64,000 nt of DNA. Source: Pseudonocardiaceae bacterium (lineage in GTDB: Bacteria > Actinomycetota > Actinomycetes > Mycobacteriales > Pseudonocardiaceae). Position 1 is the first letter of the stretch. Each line of letters opens with the position of its first letter. The stretch is taken from contig WHTH01000004.1 in NCBI GenBank assembly GCA_009377865.1, positions 1 through 64,000 of the forward strand. Reading direction: 5' to 3'. Position numbers and translations under genes: made by a program. Below are positions 52,681 to 60,489 of the stretch, piece by piece. The notes beneath the pieces were generated by a model. It saw only the letters and a list, made by a program, of their open reading frames with translations. It made no database searches and had not been told where the DNA came from.

Positions 52681-52938
52681 ATGACCGGACACACCGCAGG
52701 CGAGAGATACCGATTCGCCGTCCACGCGCAGCGCACCGACCCGCAGACCGGCGCCAGGGGTGGCGCCTGCACGCTGCTCGTGATCCGCCTCGATGACCAA
52801 GTGCTGCTGCTACACCACGGCGCGCTGTCGACGGGGGCGGCGCTGACGCCGAAACAGGCCGCCGAGCTTGCCGACTGCATGGCCACGGCCGCCGGCGTCG
52901 ACCGCAGCAAGCCGGACCGGAGGCACAGCACGCAATGA
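52681..52938 (+). CDS. Hypothetical small protein
   Basis: 85 residues from ATG 52681: RYRFAVHAQRTDPQTGARG, then TLLVIRLDDQVLLLHHGALSTG and a C-terminal helix (LTPKQAAELADCMATAAG). No known family. ATGA overlap with the next reading frame. It follows the broken XRE gene as small partner genes often do. Confidence 0.45.
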   Translation: MTGHTAGERYRFAVHAQRTDPQTGARGGACTLLVIRLDDQVLLLHHGALSTGAALTPKQAAELADCMATAAGVDRSKPDRRHSTQ

Positions 52939-53246
52939 CTGCGGCGATCCGGGTCAACCCGACCGACAGCGGCGACGAGGTGGGCTACGCCGGACCCGCC
53001 CACGCGGCGGGGATGACCGGGACTGTCACAGGTGCGCAGCGAGCCGACGTGGGTTCAACTGCCCGAGCCCGCCGCTCACTCCGCGAAGTCGGTCACGTGA
53101 CGATCGGGCAGGCAACGATGCCCGCCGAGTTCACGCCCGGAACTGGCCGAGATCACACACCACGACGACGAGGACTTCGTCCTCGACGTCCTGCGACGCC
53201 GCGGCCGGGGAGCCTGTCACTGAGCTTCCCGGCAAGCGGCCTGTGA
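52935..53246 (+). CDS. Doubtful hypothetical gene, possibly frameshifted
   Basis: 103 residues from ATG 52935. The first ~50 look plausible (AAIRVNPTDSGDEVGYAGPAHAAG), the last part is Arg/Pro-rich shadow-like sequence. In another frame around 53130-53220 the reading RPELAEITHHDDEDFVLDVLRRRGR looks coding, so the real gene may have shifted. This would fit decay of the neighbourhood after the XRE deletion. Confidence 0.3.
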   Translation: MTAAIRVNPTDSGDEVGYAGPAHAAGMTGTVTGAQRADVGSTARARRSLREVGHVTIGQATMPAEFTPGTGRDHTPRRRGLRPRRPATPRPGSLSLSFPASGL

Positions 53247-53289
53247 GCTAGCGGGTGAGGCACGACGACCGGCGCGTGCCGGACAGGGA

Positions 53290-54441
53290 CTATCGCGCTG
53301 CGGCGCGTCCTCGCCGCACCTCCCGGAGCGCGAAACGGAACCGGGCCAGTGCCGAGGCGTGCCGCCCTGCGGTGTACTGCCGGTCGGGAAGGACCAGTGC
53401 GCGCAGGTAGGCCGCCTTGGCCCGCAGGCCCGGTATGACGGGCAACGTCGCGAGTGCCTGCGCGGCAAACGTCTTGTCGTACCGCGTGTGCAGCGCCAGC
53501 CTGGCCAGGTCTCGCCGGCTCGGGACATGATGCTGCGCCCACAGCGCGAGCTCACCGGCGGCGGGAATGCCCAGCAAGCGGTGGGCATCGGCAACCGCCG
53601 CGGCCACGACCGCCTCGACGCCCCAGGCCGAGGCGAGCTGGATGAGGGTCTCGCCGTCCTGGCCGGGGTCGGGAAGCATTTCTGCGACGTCGCGCAAGGA
53701 CGCCAGGCGCAGCGGCCAGTCGCCCAGCGCAGCGTGATAGCACGCGTGCATGAGCCTGTTCGGGCGCGAGAGAGCACGCAGCGATCGTCCCCCGACGGTG
53801 AATTCCTGCCCACAGTCCCAGAGCCCGTCGATGTCGACGAGGACCCCCCAGGGCCCGAGCACGAAGGTCCGATGTAGATCCAGTTCGAATCCCGCGGGGC
53901 TGCGCAGCGTGGTCCCCTTGTCGAACCGGCGGTCGAAGCCGGGCCGTGGCTCCGCCAGGGTGCGCACGAAGCCGGCCGCCACGAGGACCCGGACGGCGCG
54001 GTCGATGTCCACCGGGCGGACGAGGATGTCGAGGTCGATGAACGACCGCAGCGCCGGTTGCTGGTAGTCCAGATGTGCGACTGCGCTGCCTTTCAGCACC
54101 CTGGTCTCGATGGCGGACTCCGCCAGCAGGTCGACGACGGCGATCAACTCCCGCTCGAGGGAGAGGGCGCGGACCATGCCTGACCGATGGGCGGATCGGG
54201 CTTGCTGCGCCTGAGTTTCGGTGACTGGCAGCGCACCGCCGTCGATCGTTGCCCGCAACAAGCCGGTCACGCGATGGGCGCGTGCTGCTGGGAGGACCGA
54301 CGCCCAGGCGCCGTCATCGAGCGGCTCCCGGGGGAAGGCCCGGCTCGCACCGGGAAGTCCGAAGCCGGCCACCGCGAGAAGTGGCGGCGGGTAGCTGTCC
54401 GCACCGCACAGGCTGCGCGTCATCGTGGCCGGCCCCTTCAT
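53290..54441 (-). CDS. Nucleotidyltransferase family protein of the lasso-associated type
   Basis: 383 residues from ATG 54441, overlapping the glycosyltransferase stop as ATGA. The active-site pattern of the NTP_transf_5 family is visible: LKGSAVAHLDY, RSFIDLDILVRPVDIDRAVRVL with the Asp-x-Asp pair, and FELDLHRTF. Such proteins recur in lasso clusters that contain an HprK-like kinase (for example pseudomycoidin, where PsmN is tied to sugar attachment). Here it is transcribed with glycan genes, so it could serve either the peptide or the polysaccharide. Confidence 0.8.
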   Translation of the reverse strand: MKGPATMTRSLCGADSYPPPLLAVAGFGLPGASRAFPREPLDDGAWASVLPAARAHRVTGLLRATIDGGALPVTETQAQQARSAHRSGMVRALSLERELIAVVDLLAESAIETRVLKGSAVAHLDYQQPALRSFIDLDILVRPVDIDRAVRVLVAAGFVRTLAEPRPGFDRRFDKGTTLRSPAGFELDLHRTFVLGPWGVLVDIDGLWDCGQEFTVGGRSLRALSRPNRLMHACYHAALGDWPLRLASLRDVAEMLPDPGQDGETLIQLASAWGVEAVVAAAVADAHRLLGIPAAGELALWAQHHVPSRRDLARLALHTRYDKTFAAQALATLPVIPGLRAKAAYLRALVLPDRQYTAGRHASALARFRFALREVRRGRAAAR

Positions 54442-55640
54442 AGTGCCTCGCGTGAGCCGGACCCCGCGATGGCCGCCTCGTAGCCCGCGACCAGGCGTTC
54501 CAGCCCGACCGACGGGGTGAAGCCCTGCTCATACCGGCGCCGGGCGGCCGCGCCCATCGTCCGGTTCTCCTCGGGAGTGGCCACGACGCGCCGCAGGCAA
54601 TCGGCGAGCGAGCCCGGGTCGTCCGGTCGGTGCAGCAGGCCGGTCGCCCCGTCCTCGACGAGCTCGACGAACGCGCCATGGGAGGCGGCCACCGCGGGAA
54701 CGCCGGCCGCCATCGCCTCCACGATCACCAGGCCGAACGTCTCCAACCAGGTCGACGGCGCCACCACGGCCGCCGCACCGGCCACCAGGTTTGCGCACTC
54801 GGTCTTCGACTGCAGACCGAGGTACCGGACGTCGTCGCGGTCCCGCGCCCACCGCGACACCTCCTCCTGCAGCGGTCCGGTACCCGCAAGGACCAGCGGT
54901 ACGCCGATGCCACCGCGTGCGGCGATCGCGTCCCATGCCGACATGAGCAGCCGGATGCCCTTCTCGGTGGTCAGCCGCCCGAGGTAGAGCACGTGCTCGC
55001 CCGGACCGTCGCGACGAGCACCCGGGTCGGCCACGAAGTTGTGCTTGACGGCCAACCGCTCGGCCGGCATGCCTGCCTGGATCAGGATCTTGCGCTGGGC
55101 GTCGGAGATGCAGAAGAACCGCTCCACGCCCGACCACCAGCGGCGACGGTTGGCGACCATGTTCACCGCTATCGGGACGGTGGCCAGGCGTGAGCCCCGG
55201 TAGCACCCGTGACGCAGCGCGGGTAGCGGGAGCCGGCGGGTGCAGTCCGTGCACACGTGCCCGTCGCGGTAGAGGGTGCCGGGCGGGCACACCATCATGT
55301 AGTTGTGCAAGGTTGCGACAGCGGGGACCCCCACGACGGCGCACGACGTCACGACCGACGGGGACAGTAGCGGGAACGTGTTGTGGATGTGCACCACATC
55401 GGGCCGCTCCACCCGCAGGCGGGCCGCGAGTTCGGCGCGCACCGCCGCGTTCCACGGAACGCGGAAGGGGACAGCAGCCTTCTCGAGCACAGACATGGCG
55501 GCGATGTCGTCGCTGCGTCGCTCGAAGGTGCTGACGTGGTGCCCGGCCTCGGCGAGAAGAGTTCGTTCCTGGTCGACCACCCGGTCCTCGCCGCTCGGCT
55601 GCTCGGACCGATACCTGTTGTAGACCACCAGCACCTTCAT
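54438..55640 (-). CDS. Family 4 glycosyltransferase
   Basis: 400 residues from ATG 55640. The N-domain has YRSEQPSGEDRVVDQE and VVHIHNTFPLLSPSVV; a Cys-rich insert CPPGTLYRDGHVCTDC is common in this subgroup. The C-domain has LYLGRLTTEKGIRLLMSAW, GLQSKTECANLVAGAAAVVAPSTWLETFGLVIVEAMAAGVPAVA with the E-x7-E motif. It should transfer a hexose to the lipid-linked unit. Overlaps its neighbours at both ends. Confidence 0.9.
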   Translation of the reverse strand: MKVLVVYNRYRSEQPSGEDRVVDQERTLLAEAGHHVSTFERRSDDIAAMSVLEKAAVPFRVPWNAAVRAELAARLRVERPDVVHIHNTFPLLSPSVVTSCAVVGVPAVATLHNYMMVCPPGTLYRDGHVCTDCTRRLPLPALRHGCYRGSRLATVPIAVNMVANRRRWWSGVERFFCISDAQRKILIQAGMPAERLAVKHNFVADPGARRDGPGEHVLYLGRLTTEKGIRLLMSAWDAIAARGGIGVPLVLAGTGPLQEEVSRWARDRDDVRYLGLQSKTECANLVAGAAAVVAPSTWLETFGLVIVEAMAAGVPAVAASHGAFVELVEDGATGLLHRPDDPGSLADCLRRVVATPEENRTMGAAARRRYEQGFTPSVGLERLVAGYEAAIAGSGSREAL

Positions 55641-56899
55641 CGGTCGGTCGCTCCGCTCCCGGGATGGATTCGCGTGCCCTGGATCAGCAGCGAAGTCGCC
55701 ACGGCAAGGTGCAGCAGGTAGGGAGACGCGTCGCCGAGACCTACCTCGGTGTACGAAGCGACGGTGCAGTAGACGATCAGGAAGATGGCGCAGGCGCGGG
55801 CCGGGGACGGGCGTCGTAGCGCCGCGGTGATGATCAGGACGCCGAGAACGGCGACCACGAGCAGGATTCCCGCCCAGCCCTGCTCGTGGTAGATCGACAG
55901 CCAGCTGCTGTCGATCGGGAGGCCGCCGAACGACTTGTCCGTCAGACCCATCCCGAGCAGCTGCTCGCGCACGGTTCGCTCCTCCGCGAGCAGGTCGTCC
56001 CACACCTTCTGCCGACCGGTGAGGTTGGCCAGCTCGTCGGCATCCTGCCCGCGCCGCAGCCAGGTCAGGATGATCTGGCTGAACGCCAAGGTGACCAGGA
56101 CCCCGAGTCCGGCGGCTGCCGCGAGGGCGCGCCGGGCACGCGGGTCGGTGAAGGCCATGCTGCAGCCGGCCACGGCCAACGCGGCGACGAAGCCGAGCAG
56201 CGCGGTGCGGGTGTGGGTGAGCAGCAGGAGAGCGACCGCAGGAACGGCGACGACGGCAGCGCTGCGGCCGTCGATGGTCCGCGTGATCCAGAGCACGATG
56301 GCCAGGCCGGCCGCGACCGCACAGTACTGGCCGACCTGAGGGGCCGGGATCGGCCAGATCACTCCGACCAGTCGGCCCCCCGGGCCGGAGAGCGCACTCC
56401 CCGGTGAGATCGCGAAACCGGCGAGCACCGTGAGGAGCACCCCGCCCAGCGCGTACACATGGAAGCGGACGAACCGCAGATCGCCGGCCCGCCACCATCG
56501 AGTCAGCAGCCACAACGTCACGACGAACAGCCCCAACCGCGCGGCGCGGAACAGCGAACCGAACCCTGAGTCGAGTTGCATGCTCGACATGACGCTGACG
56601 ACCGTCAGCAAGCTCAGCAGCAGCAGGTACGCACTCGGTCGCACCCGAACGCGGGGGTTGAGCAGCAGCGCCAGGGCGAACGCGACCAGCAGCGCGCCCA
56701 TCGTGACCAGCTGCGTGACCAGCCGCGGAATCGGGACGATGGTCTCCGCACCCTGGGTACCGAGCGTGTTGACGAGCAACAGACCCCAAGCCACCCCGAC
56801 CAGCCTCGGGATGCGGACGTCGCCCACGCCGGCGGCCGGCTCGACCAACGGTGGTGTCGTCGTTGTGGTGCTCCCGCGGGCACGACGCGGGTCAGTCAC
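55637..56899 (-). CDS. O-antigen ligase/polymerase-like membrane protein (Wzy)
   Basis: 420 residues from GTG 56899, preferred for GGGAGG 4 bases upstream. About ten transmembrane helices, a large loop after LSGPGGRLVGVIWP, and the Wzy_C-type region LGMGLTDKSFGGLPIDSSWLSIYHEQGWAGILLVV. Such proteins polymerise or ligate lipid-linked repeat units outside the membrane. Together with the flippase at 37489 this gives a Wzx/Wzy pathway split across the lasso block. Confidence 0.85.
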   Translation of the reverse strand: MTDPRRARGSTTTTTPPLVEPAAGVGDVRIPRLVGVAWGLLLVNTLGTQGAETIVPIPRLVTQLVTMGALLVAFALALLLNPRVRVRPSAYLLLLSLLTVVSVMSSMQLDSGFGSLFRAARLGLFVVTLWLLTRWWRAGDLRFVRFHVYALGGVLLTVLAGFAISPGSALSGPGGRLVGVIWPIPAPQVGQYCAVAAGLAIVLWITRTIDGRSAAVVAVPAVALLLLTHTRTALLGFVAALAVAGCSMAFTDPRARRALAAAAGLGVLVTLAFSQIILTWLRRGQDADELANLTGRQKVWDDLLAEERTVREQLLGMGLTDKSFGGLPIDSSWLSIYHEQGWAGILLVVAVLGVLIITAALRRPSPARACAIFLIVYCTVASYTEVGLGDASPYLLHLAVATSLLIQGTRIHPGSGATDR

Positions 56900-56917
56900 C
56901 GTGCCTCCCACGTGGCA

Positions 56918-58480
56918 TCAGCAGTCCCCTGGGTCTGCGACGCCGTCGAAGGTGCTGCCCGGGTCCTGGTTGTACGGCTGGGCCTGCCATTGGGCGGTCT
57001 CGATCGGTTCGCTGGTGTCGTAGGGCAGGAAGGTCCAGGGTCCGGTGTAGGTGTTGTCGTACCACCGGTTGTCCTGGCGGAAGGTGATCGCCTCCTGGAC
57101 GACGGACTCCTGGTAGGGGGACCAGTCCGGATACGTGCCATAGTTCGACAGCAGCGCCATGCGGGCGGCGAATCCCTCGGCACAACCGACGACCGACGGG
57201 TCGTAGCTGAACGTGTTGTCGTGGACGTCGATTCGCTGGGTCTTCCACCGGCAGTCGTCGTAGCGGGGTGGGCTGGCGATACCGGGCTGGGTGCACTCGG
57301 ACGGGGAGGACACGAGCGGGGTGCAGGTTCCGGTCGAGGTGTTCGAGGGACTGTTGCAGAACCGGTCGGCGTTCTCCCACGCCGTGATACCCGACCAGTT
57401 GTCCTCGAGGACGTTGTCGTATATCTCGATCCTGTCGGTGCGGGCCGGGAGGCGTGGTTCACCGCCGGCTTCACTCAGGTAGATCGTCCCGATCGGGAAG
57501 CTGTCCCCGCTGTCGGCGAACTCCTTGCCCGCCACCCAGGTGTTCTGACGAATGGTGTTGTCGCGAATGATCACGTTGTAGCCGGTCTCATAGAAGATCG
57601 CTTCGGAGTCGTTGCCCTCGATCAGGTTGCCCTCGATCAGGAAGTCGTTGTTGTTGGTATCCGCCCACAGTCCGGCGCCCCGGTTGTCGTGGACCCAGTT
57701 GTCGCGCACGTCTGCGCCGTCGACGGACCAGAACTTCACGCCTCCGCTGCAGCCGCACCCCTCGACCTTGCTCTCCCAGTCCTCGGTGTTGTTGCCGACG
57801 ATCTCGTTGCCCTCGACCACGAGGTCGACGATTCCGTTGCCGGCCTGGTAGGCGTTCATTCCGTACTGGCCGTTGTTGCGCAGGCAATTGCCGCGAACCT
57901 GCTGGCTGGCTCCCGCCATGAGCCCGGCGCCGCGGTTGTCCTCGATGGTGTTGTGCTCGATCACCCACCCGTTGCCGGAGTTGTGGTTGACGACCCCCTG
58001 ATCCTGGGGCGGAACGAACCCCCGGACCGTGAGGTGGCGGATCGTCACGTTCTCGGCATCGGTGGTGAAGGCGTACTGGTTCTTGTCGCGCCCATCCACG
58101 ATCGCACCTGGCGCGCCGACGTAGGTGTTGCCGTCTTTGGCCTCGACCTGCGCGAACTGGCCGTCGCTGAGGGTGTGCGTGCCGGAGGCCAGCCAGAATG
58201 TCGTCCCGGCTGGATTGCCGTCGTTCTTGTCCACGAGGTCGCCCTGGACAGCCGGATCGATGGTGATCGCGTCCGGCGGTGGTGCGGCCGGCCCGGGGAC
58301 CGTGTTGTCGCACACCGCGTCCACCTCGCCGGTGAGTGCCGGTGCCGGGGCCGACTCCGAGCCGGATCCGGCGGACGCCCCCGGATCCGGTGTGGTCGTG
58401 CAGCCCGCGAGGACGATGCCCAGCACCAGCAGAGGTGCCAGCAAACTCAGGCCACGCAGCGGCACCGTGCGGTTGACCAT
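56918..58480 (-). CDS. Right-handed parallel beta-helix lipoprotein
   Basis: 520 residues from ATG 58480. A lipoprotein signal peptide ends in LVLGIVLAGC, followed by a Gly/Ser/Ala linker. From about residue 75 the sequence repeats in ~22-residue turns rich in Asn, Asp and Gly (TIRHLTVRGF, VIEHNTIEDNRGAGL, VVEGNEIVGNN, IRDNTIRQNTW, IYDNVLEDNWSG), a pectate-lyase-like solenoid. A Cys-rich loop (KVEGCGCSGGVKFWS) and other cysteines may form disulfides. Probably a cell-surface polysaccharide-binding, -lyase or -epimerase protein acting on the polymer of this locus. Confidence 0.85.
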   Translation of the reverse strand: MVNRTVPLRGLSLLAPLLVLGIVLAGCTTTPDPGASAGSGSESAPAPALTGEVDAVCDNTVPGPAAPPPDAITIDPAVQGDLVDKNDGNPAGTTFWLASGTHTLSDGQFAQVEAKDGNTYVGAPGAIVDGRDKNQYAFTTDAENVTIRHLTVRGFVPPQDQGVVNHNSGNGWVIEHNTIEDNRGAGLMAGASQQVRGNCLRNNGQYGMNAYQAGNGIVDLVVEGNEIVGNNTEDWESKVEGCGCSGGVKFWSVDGADVRDNWVHDNRGAGLWADTNNNDFLIEGNLIEGNDSEAIFYETGYNVIIRDNTIRQNTWVAGKEFADSGDSFPIGTIYLSEAGGEPRLPARTDRIEIYDNVLEDNWSGITAWENADRFCNSPSNTSTGTCTPLVSSPSECTQPGIASPPRYDDCRWKTQRIDVHDNTFSYDPSVVGCAEGFAARMALLSNYGTYPDWSPYQESVVQEAITFRQDNRWYDNTYTGPWTFLPYDTSEPIETAQWQAQPYNQDPGSTFDGVADPGDC

Positions 58481-58503
58481 TGCGGGCATCTCCTCGATCG
58501 GGC

Positions 58504-60489
58504 TCACGAGTCGAAGCGGAGCAGTGTGTTCAGGGTCGCGGTGCCGGGCTCGGCAAACCCGCGCCCGACCAGGGTCACGGCAGGTTCCCGGCGGCCGAAT
58601 CCGGCCGAGTACCAGCCCAGTGGCGGGTCGGTCTCGCCGCGGTGCGCCGTCCAGGTGAGCTCACCGGGGAGGTCGAGCACGGCGGTCCGATCACGGCTGC
58701 GGTCGGTCCACCGGAGCAGTGCCCGCGTCCCTTCGAGATCCACGGCGATCCGGGGTCCGAGGTGGAAGGCCAGCCTGCACTCATGCTGCCGGGAGCTGAC
58801 GACTTCATCTAGCACGCGCAGCTCCCGCGACGCGCTGTCGAGTTCGACCGACCGGCGGTGCATCGTGGGGCGGCCGCGGCGGCCGTAACCCTGGTGCTCG
58901 GCTCGCCAGCGCGAGACACCCTCCGGTTGGGCATGGGCGACGAGCACCCGGCTGCGGGCGTGCCGCGTCCACAGGAACGGACCGCCGGACGTCGACTGGT
59001 CCTCGCCGCCGAGCTCGAGGGTGTTGTGCCCGAGGGTCGAGCGGAAGTATGACCGCCACTCGGGCTCGCCGTGGTAGCAGTAGCAGCCGGGATCGGCGAG
59101 CACGTCGACCCCGTCGTAGCGGAGCTCTACTGACAGCGCGTCGGCGTGCGCGTGCGCGGCGATCGATCCGAACCCGTGCGGCCCGGCGTCGCATCGGCAC
59201 CAGATCTCACCCGAAGGGTGCGGCGCGCGCAGGATCGTGAGCCCCGCATCGGCGAAGTGCGGCGGGCGGTGGGCGGGTCGGGTGGCAGCGGGCCAGTGCG
59301 GCCCGCAGAGCGCGGCGAGCAGGGGAGTGCGGACATCATCGCTATCCACCGCCGGCCACCAGGGCAGCCGTCCGAACAGCACATCCCCGGTACGGAGCAG
59401 GGACGCCCAGCGGTCCACCGCTGCGCCGTCGACGACCAGGCCGCGGCCGTCGTCGGCGTCGCCCTGGCGGGGCGGCTGCAACTCGGTGTCCACGACAGCG
59501 GCGAGCGCGTCGGTCATCCGCAGCAGCACCAGCCACGTCGACTCGGGAACCGGCACACCGGCGGCATCGGCCTCGATCGCGGCCGCCAGTCCGAGCTCCA
59601 GGACGAGACCGTGGTACTCGGTGGCGAGCTCGCGATTGAGCCCCGATCCGAAGGTGTTGCGCTGCAACTGCTCGTCCAGCGACCGCATCGCGCCGGTCCG
59701 CCAGCGCGCCGACCCAGCGAACCAGGGAAACGCGCACGCAGCTGCAAGCTGACCGGCCGCTTCGGCGATGACGTGGTTGTTCGCCGACGAGCCGCGACTG
59801 GGGAAGGCGGCGAGCCAGCGCTGGTGGTGCCAGACCTGGTGCAGCGCCTCCGGGTTGTCCTCGAACAGACCCGGTGCGCCGGACCAGCCGTCGAGCAGCC
59901 GGCGGACCCACACCCACGACAGCAGCCGGATACCGAGTTCGATGCCGCTGACCCAGTGCACCCCGCGCAGCGGCGGGTTCGCTGCCCACCACGCCTTCAG
60001 GTGGTCGGCCACCCGGCAGGCGTAGCGGTCGTCGCCGCTCAGCGCATAGGCCGCCGCGAGGACGGTGAGGTGCTGGTGGCGCGACGGCTCCCACAGCTGC
60101 TTGATGTCCCCGACGGCGTGCTCGTTGCGGTAGTCGATGTCGAAGGCGTAGGCGTCCTCCTGCGCCCGGCGCCCGGTCCGTGGGTCGAACGACCAGTCCG
60201 GGTTGACCAGATCGTCGCGAGTGATGCCGAAGTAGTCGGCGTGCCCGTCCATGATCCGGTCTGCCGTCGCGATCAGGCGTGCCCGGGCCTCGTCGGGAAC
60301 CGACGCGAGGGCGTCGTCGGGGAGCGCGCCCGCGAACCGCCGGTCGGGCAGCGAATCCGACCCGCTCGACGCCGGTCTGTCGAGCCGCCCGCGCCATCGC
60401 TGGATCCGCACGGCCGTGACCGCGCGGCCCACGATCTCGCGCGGCCCCATCCGGGACAGCCGCCGCAGGTACCAGCCGAGGTCCATCAT
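58504..60489 (-). CDS. Heparinase II/III family protein (polysaccharide lyase-like)
   Basis: 661 residues from ATG 60489. N-terminal (alpha/alpha) toroid-type region: FDIDYRNEHAVGDIKQLWEPSRHQHL, WVSGIELGIRLLSWVW, SRGSSANNHVIAEAAGQL. The C-terminal beta-sheet domain has GSIAAHAHADALSVELRYDGVDVLADPGCYCYHGEPEWRSYFRSTLGHNTLELGG. No signal peptide seen, as usual for this group in exopolysaccharide loci, where it is often paired with the bi-domain oxidoreductase upstream. It may trim or epimerise the polymer; the substrate is unknown. Confidence 0.88.
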   Translation of the reverse strand: MMDLGWYLRRLSRMGPREIVGRAVTAVRIQRWRGRLDRPASSGSDSLPDRRFAGALPDDALASVPDEARARLIATADRIMDGHADYFGITRDDLVNPDWSFDPRTGRRAQEDAYAFDIDYRNEHAVGDIKQLWEPSRHQHLTVLAAAYALSGDDRYACRVADHLKAWWAANPPLRGVHWVSGIELGIRLLSWVWVRRLLDGWSGAPGLFEDNPEALHQVWHHQRWLAAFPSRGSSANNHVIAEAAGQLAAACAFPWFAGSARWRTGAMRSLDEQLQRNTFGSGLNRELATEYHGLVLELGLAAAIEADAAGVPVPESTWLVLLRMTDALAAVVDTELQPPRQGDADDGRGLVVDGAAVDRWASLLRTGDVLFGRLPWWPAVDSDDVRTPLLAALCGPHWPAATRPAHRPPHFADAGLTILRAPHPSGEIWCRCDAGPHGFGSIAAHAHADALSVELRYDGVDVLADPGCYCYHGEPEWRSYFRSTLGHNTLELGGEDQSTSGGPFLWTRHARSRVLVAHAQPEGVSRWRAEHQGYGRRGRPTMHRRSVELDSASRELRVLDEVVSSRQHECRLAFHLGPRIAVDLEGTRALLRWTDRSRDRTAVLDLPGELTWTAHRGETDPPLGWYSAGFGRREPAVTLVGRGFAEPGTATLNTLLRFDS

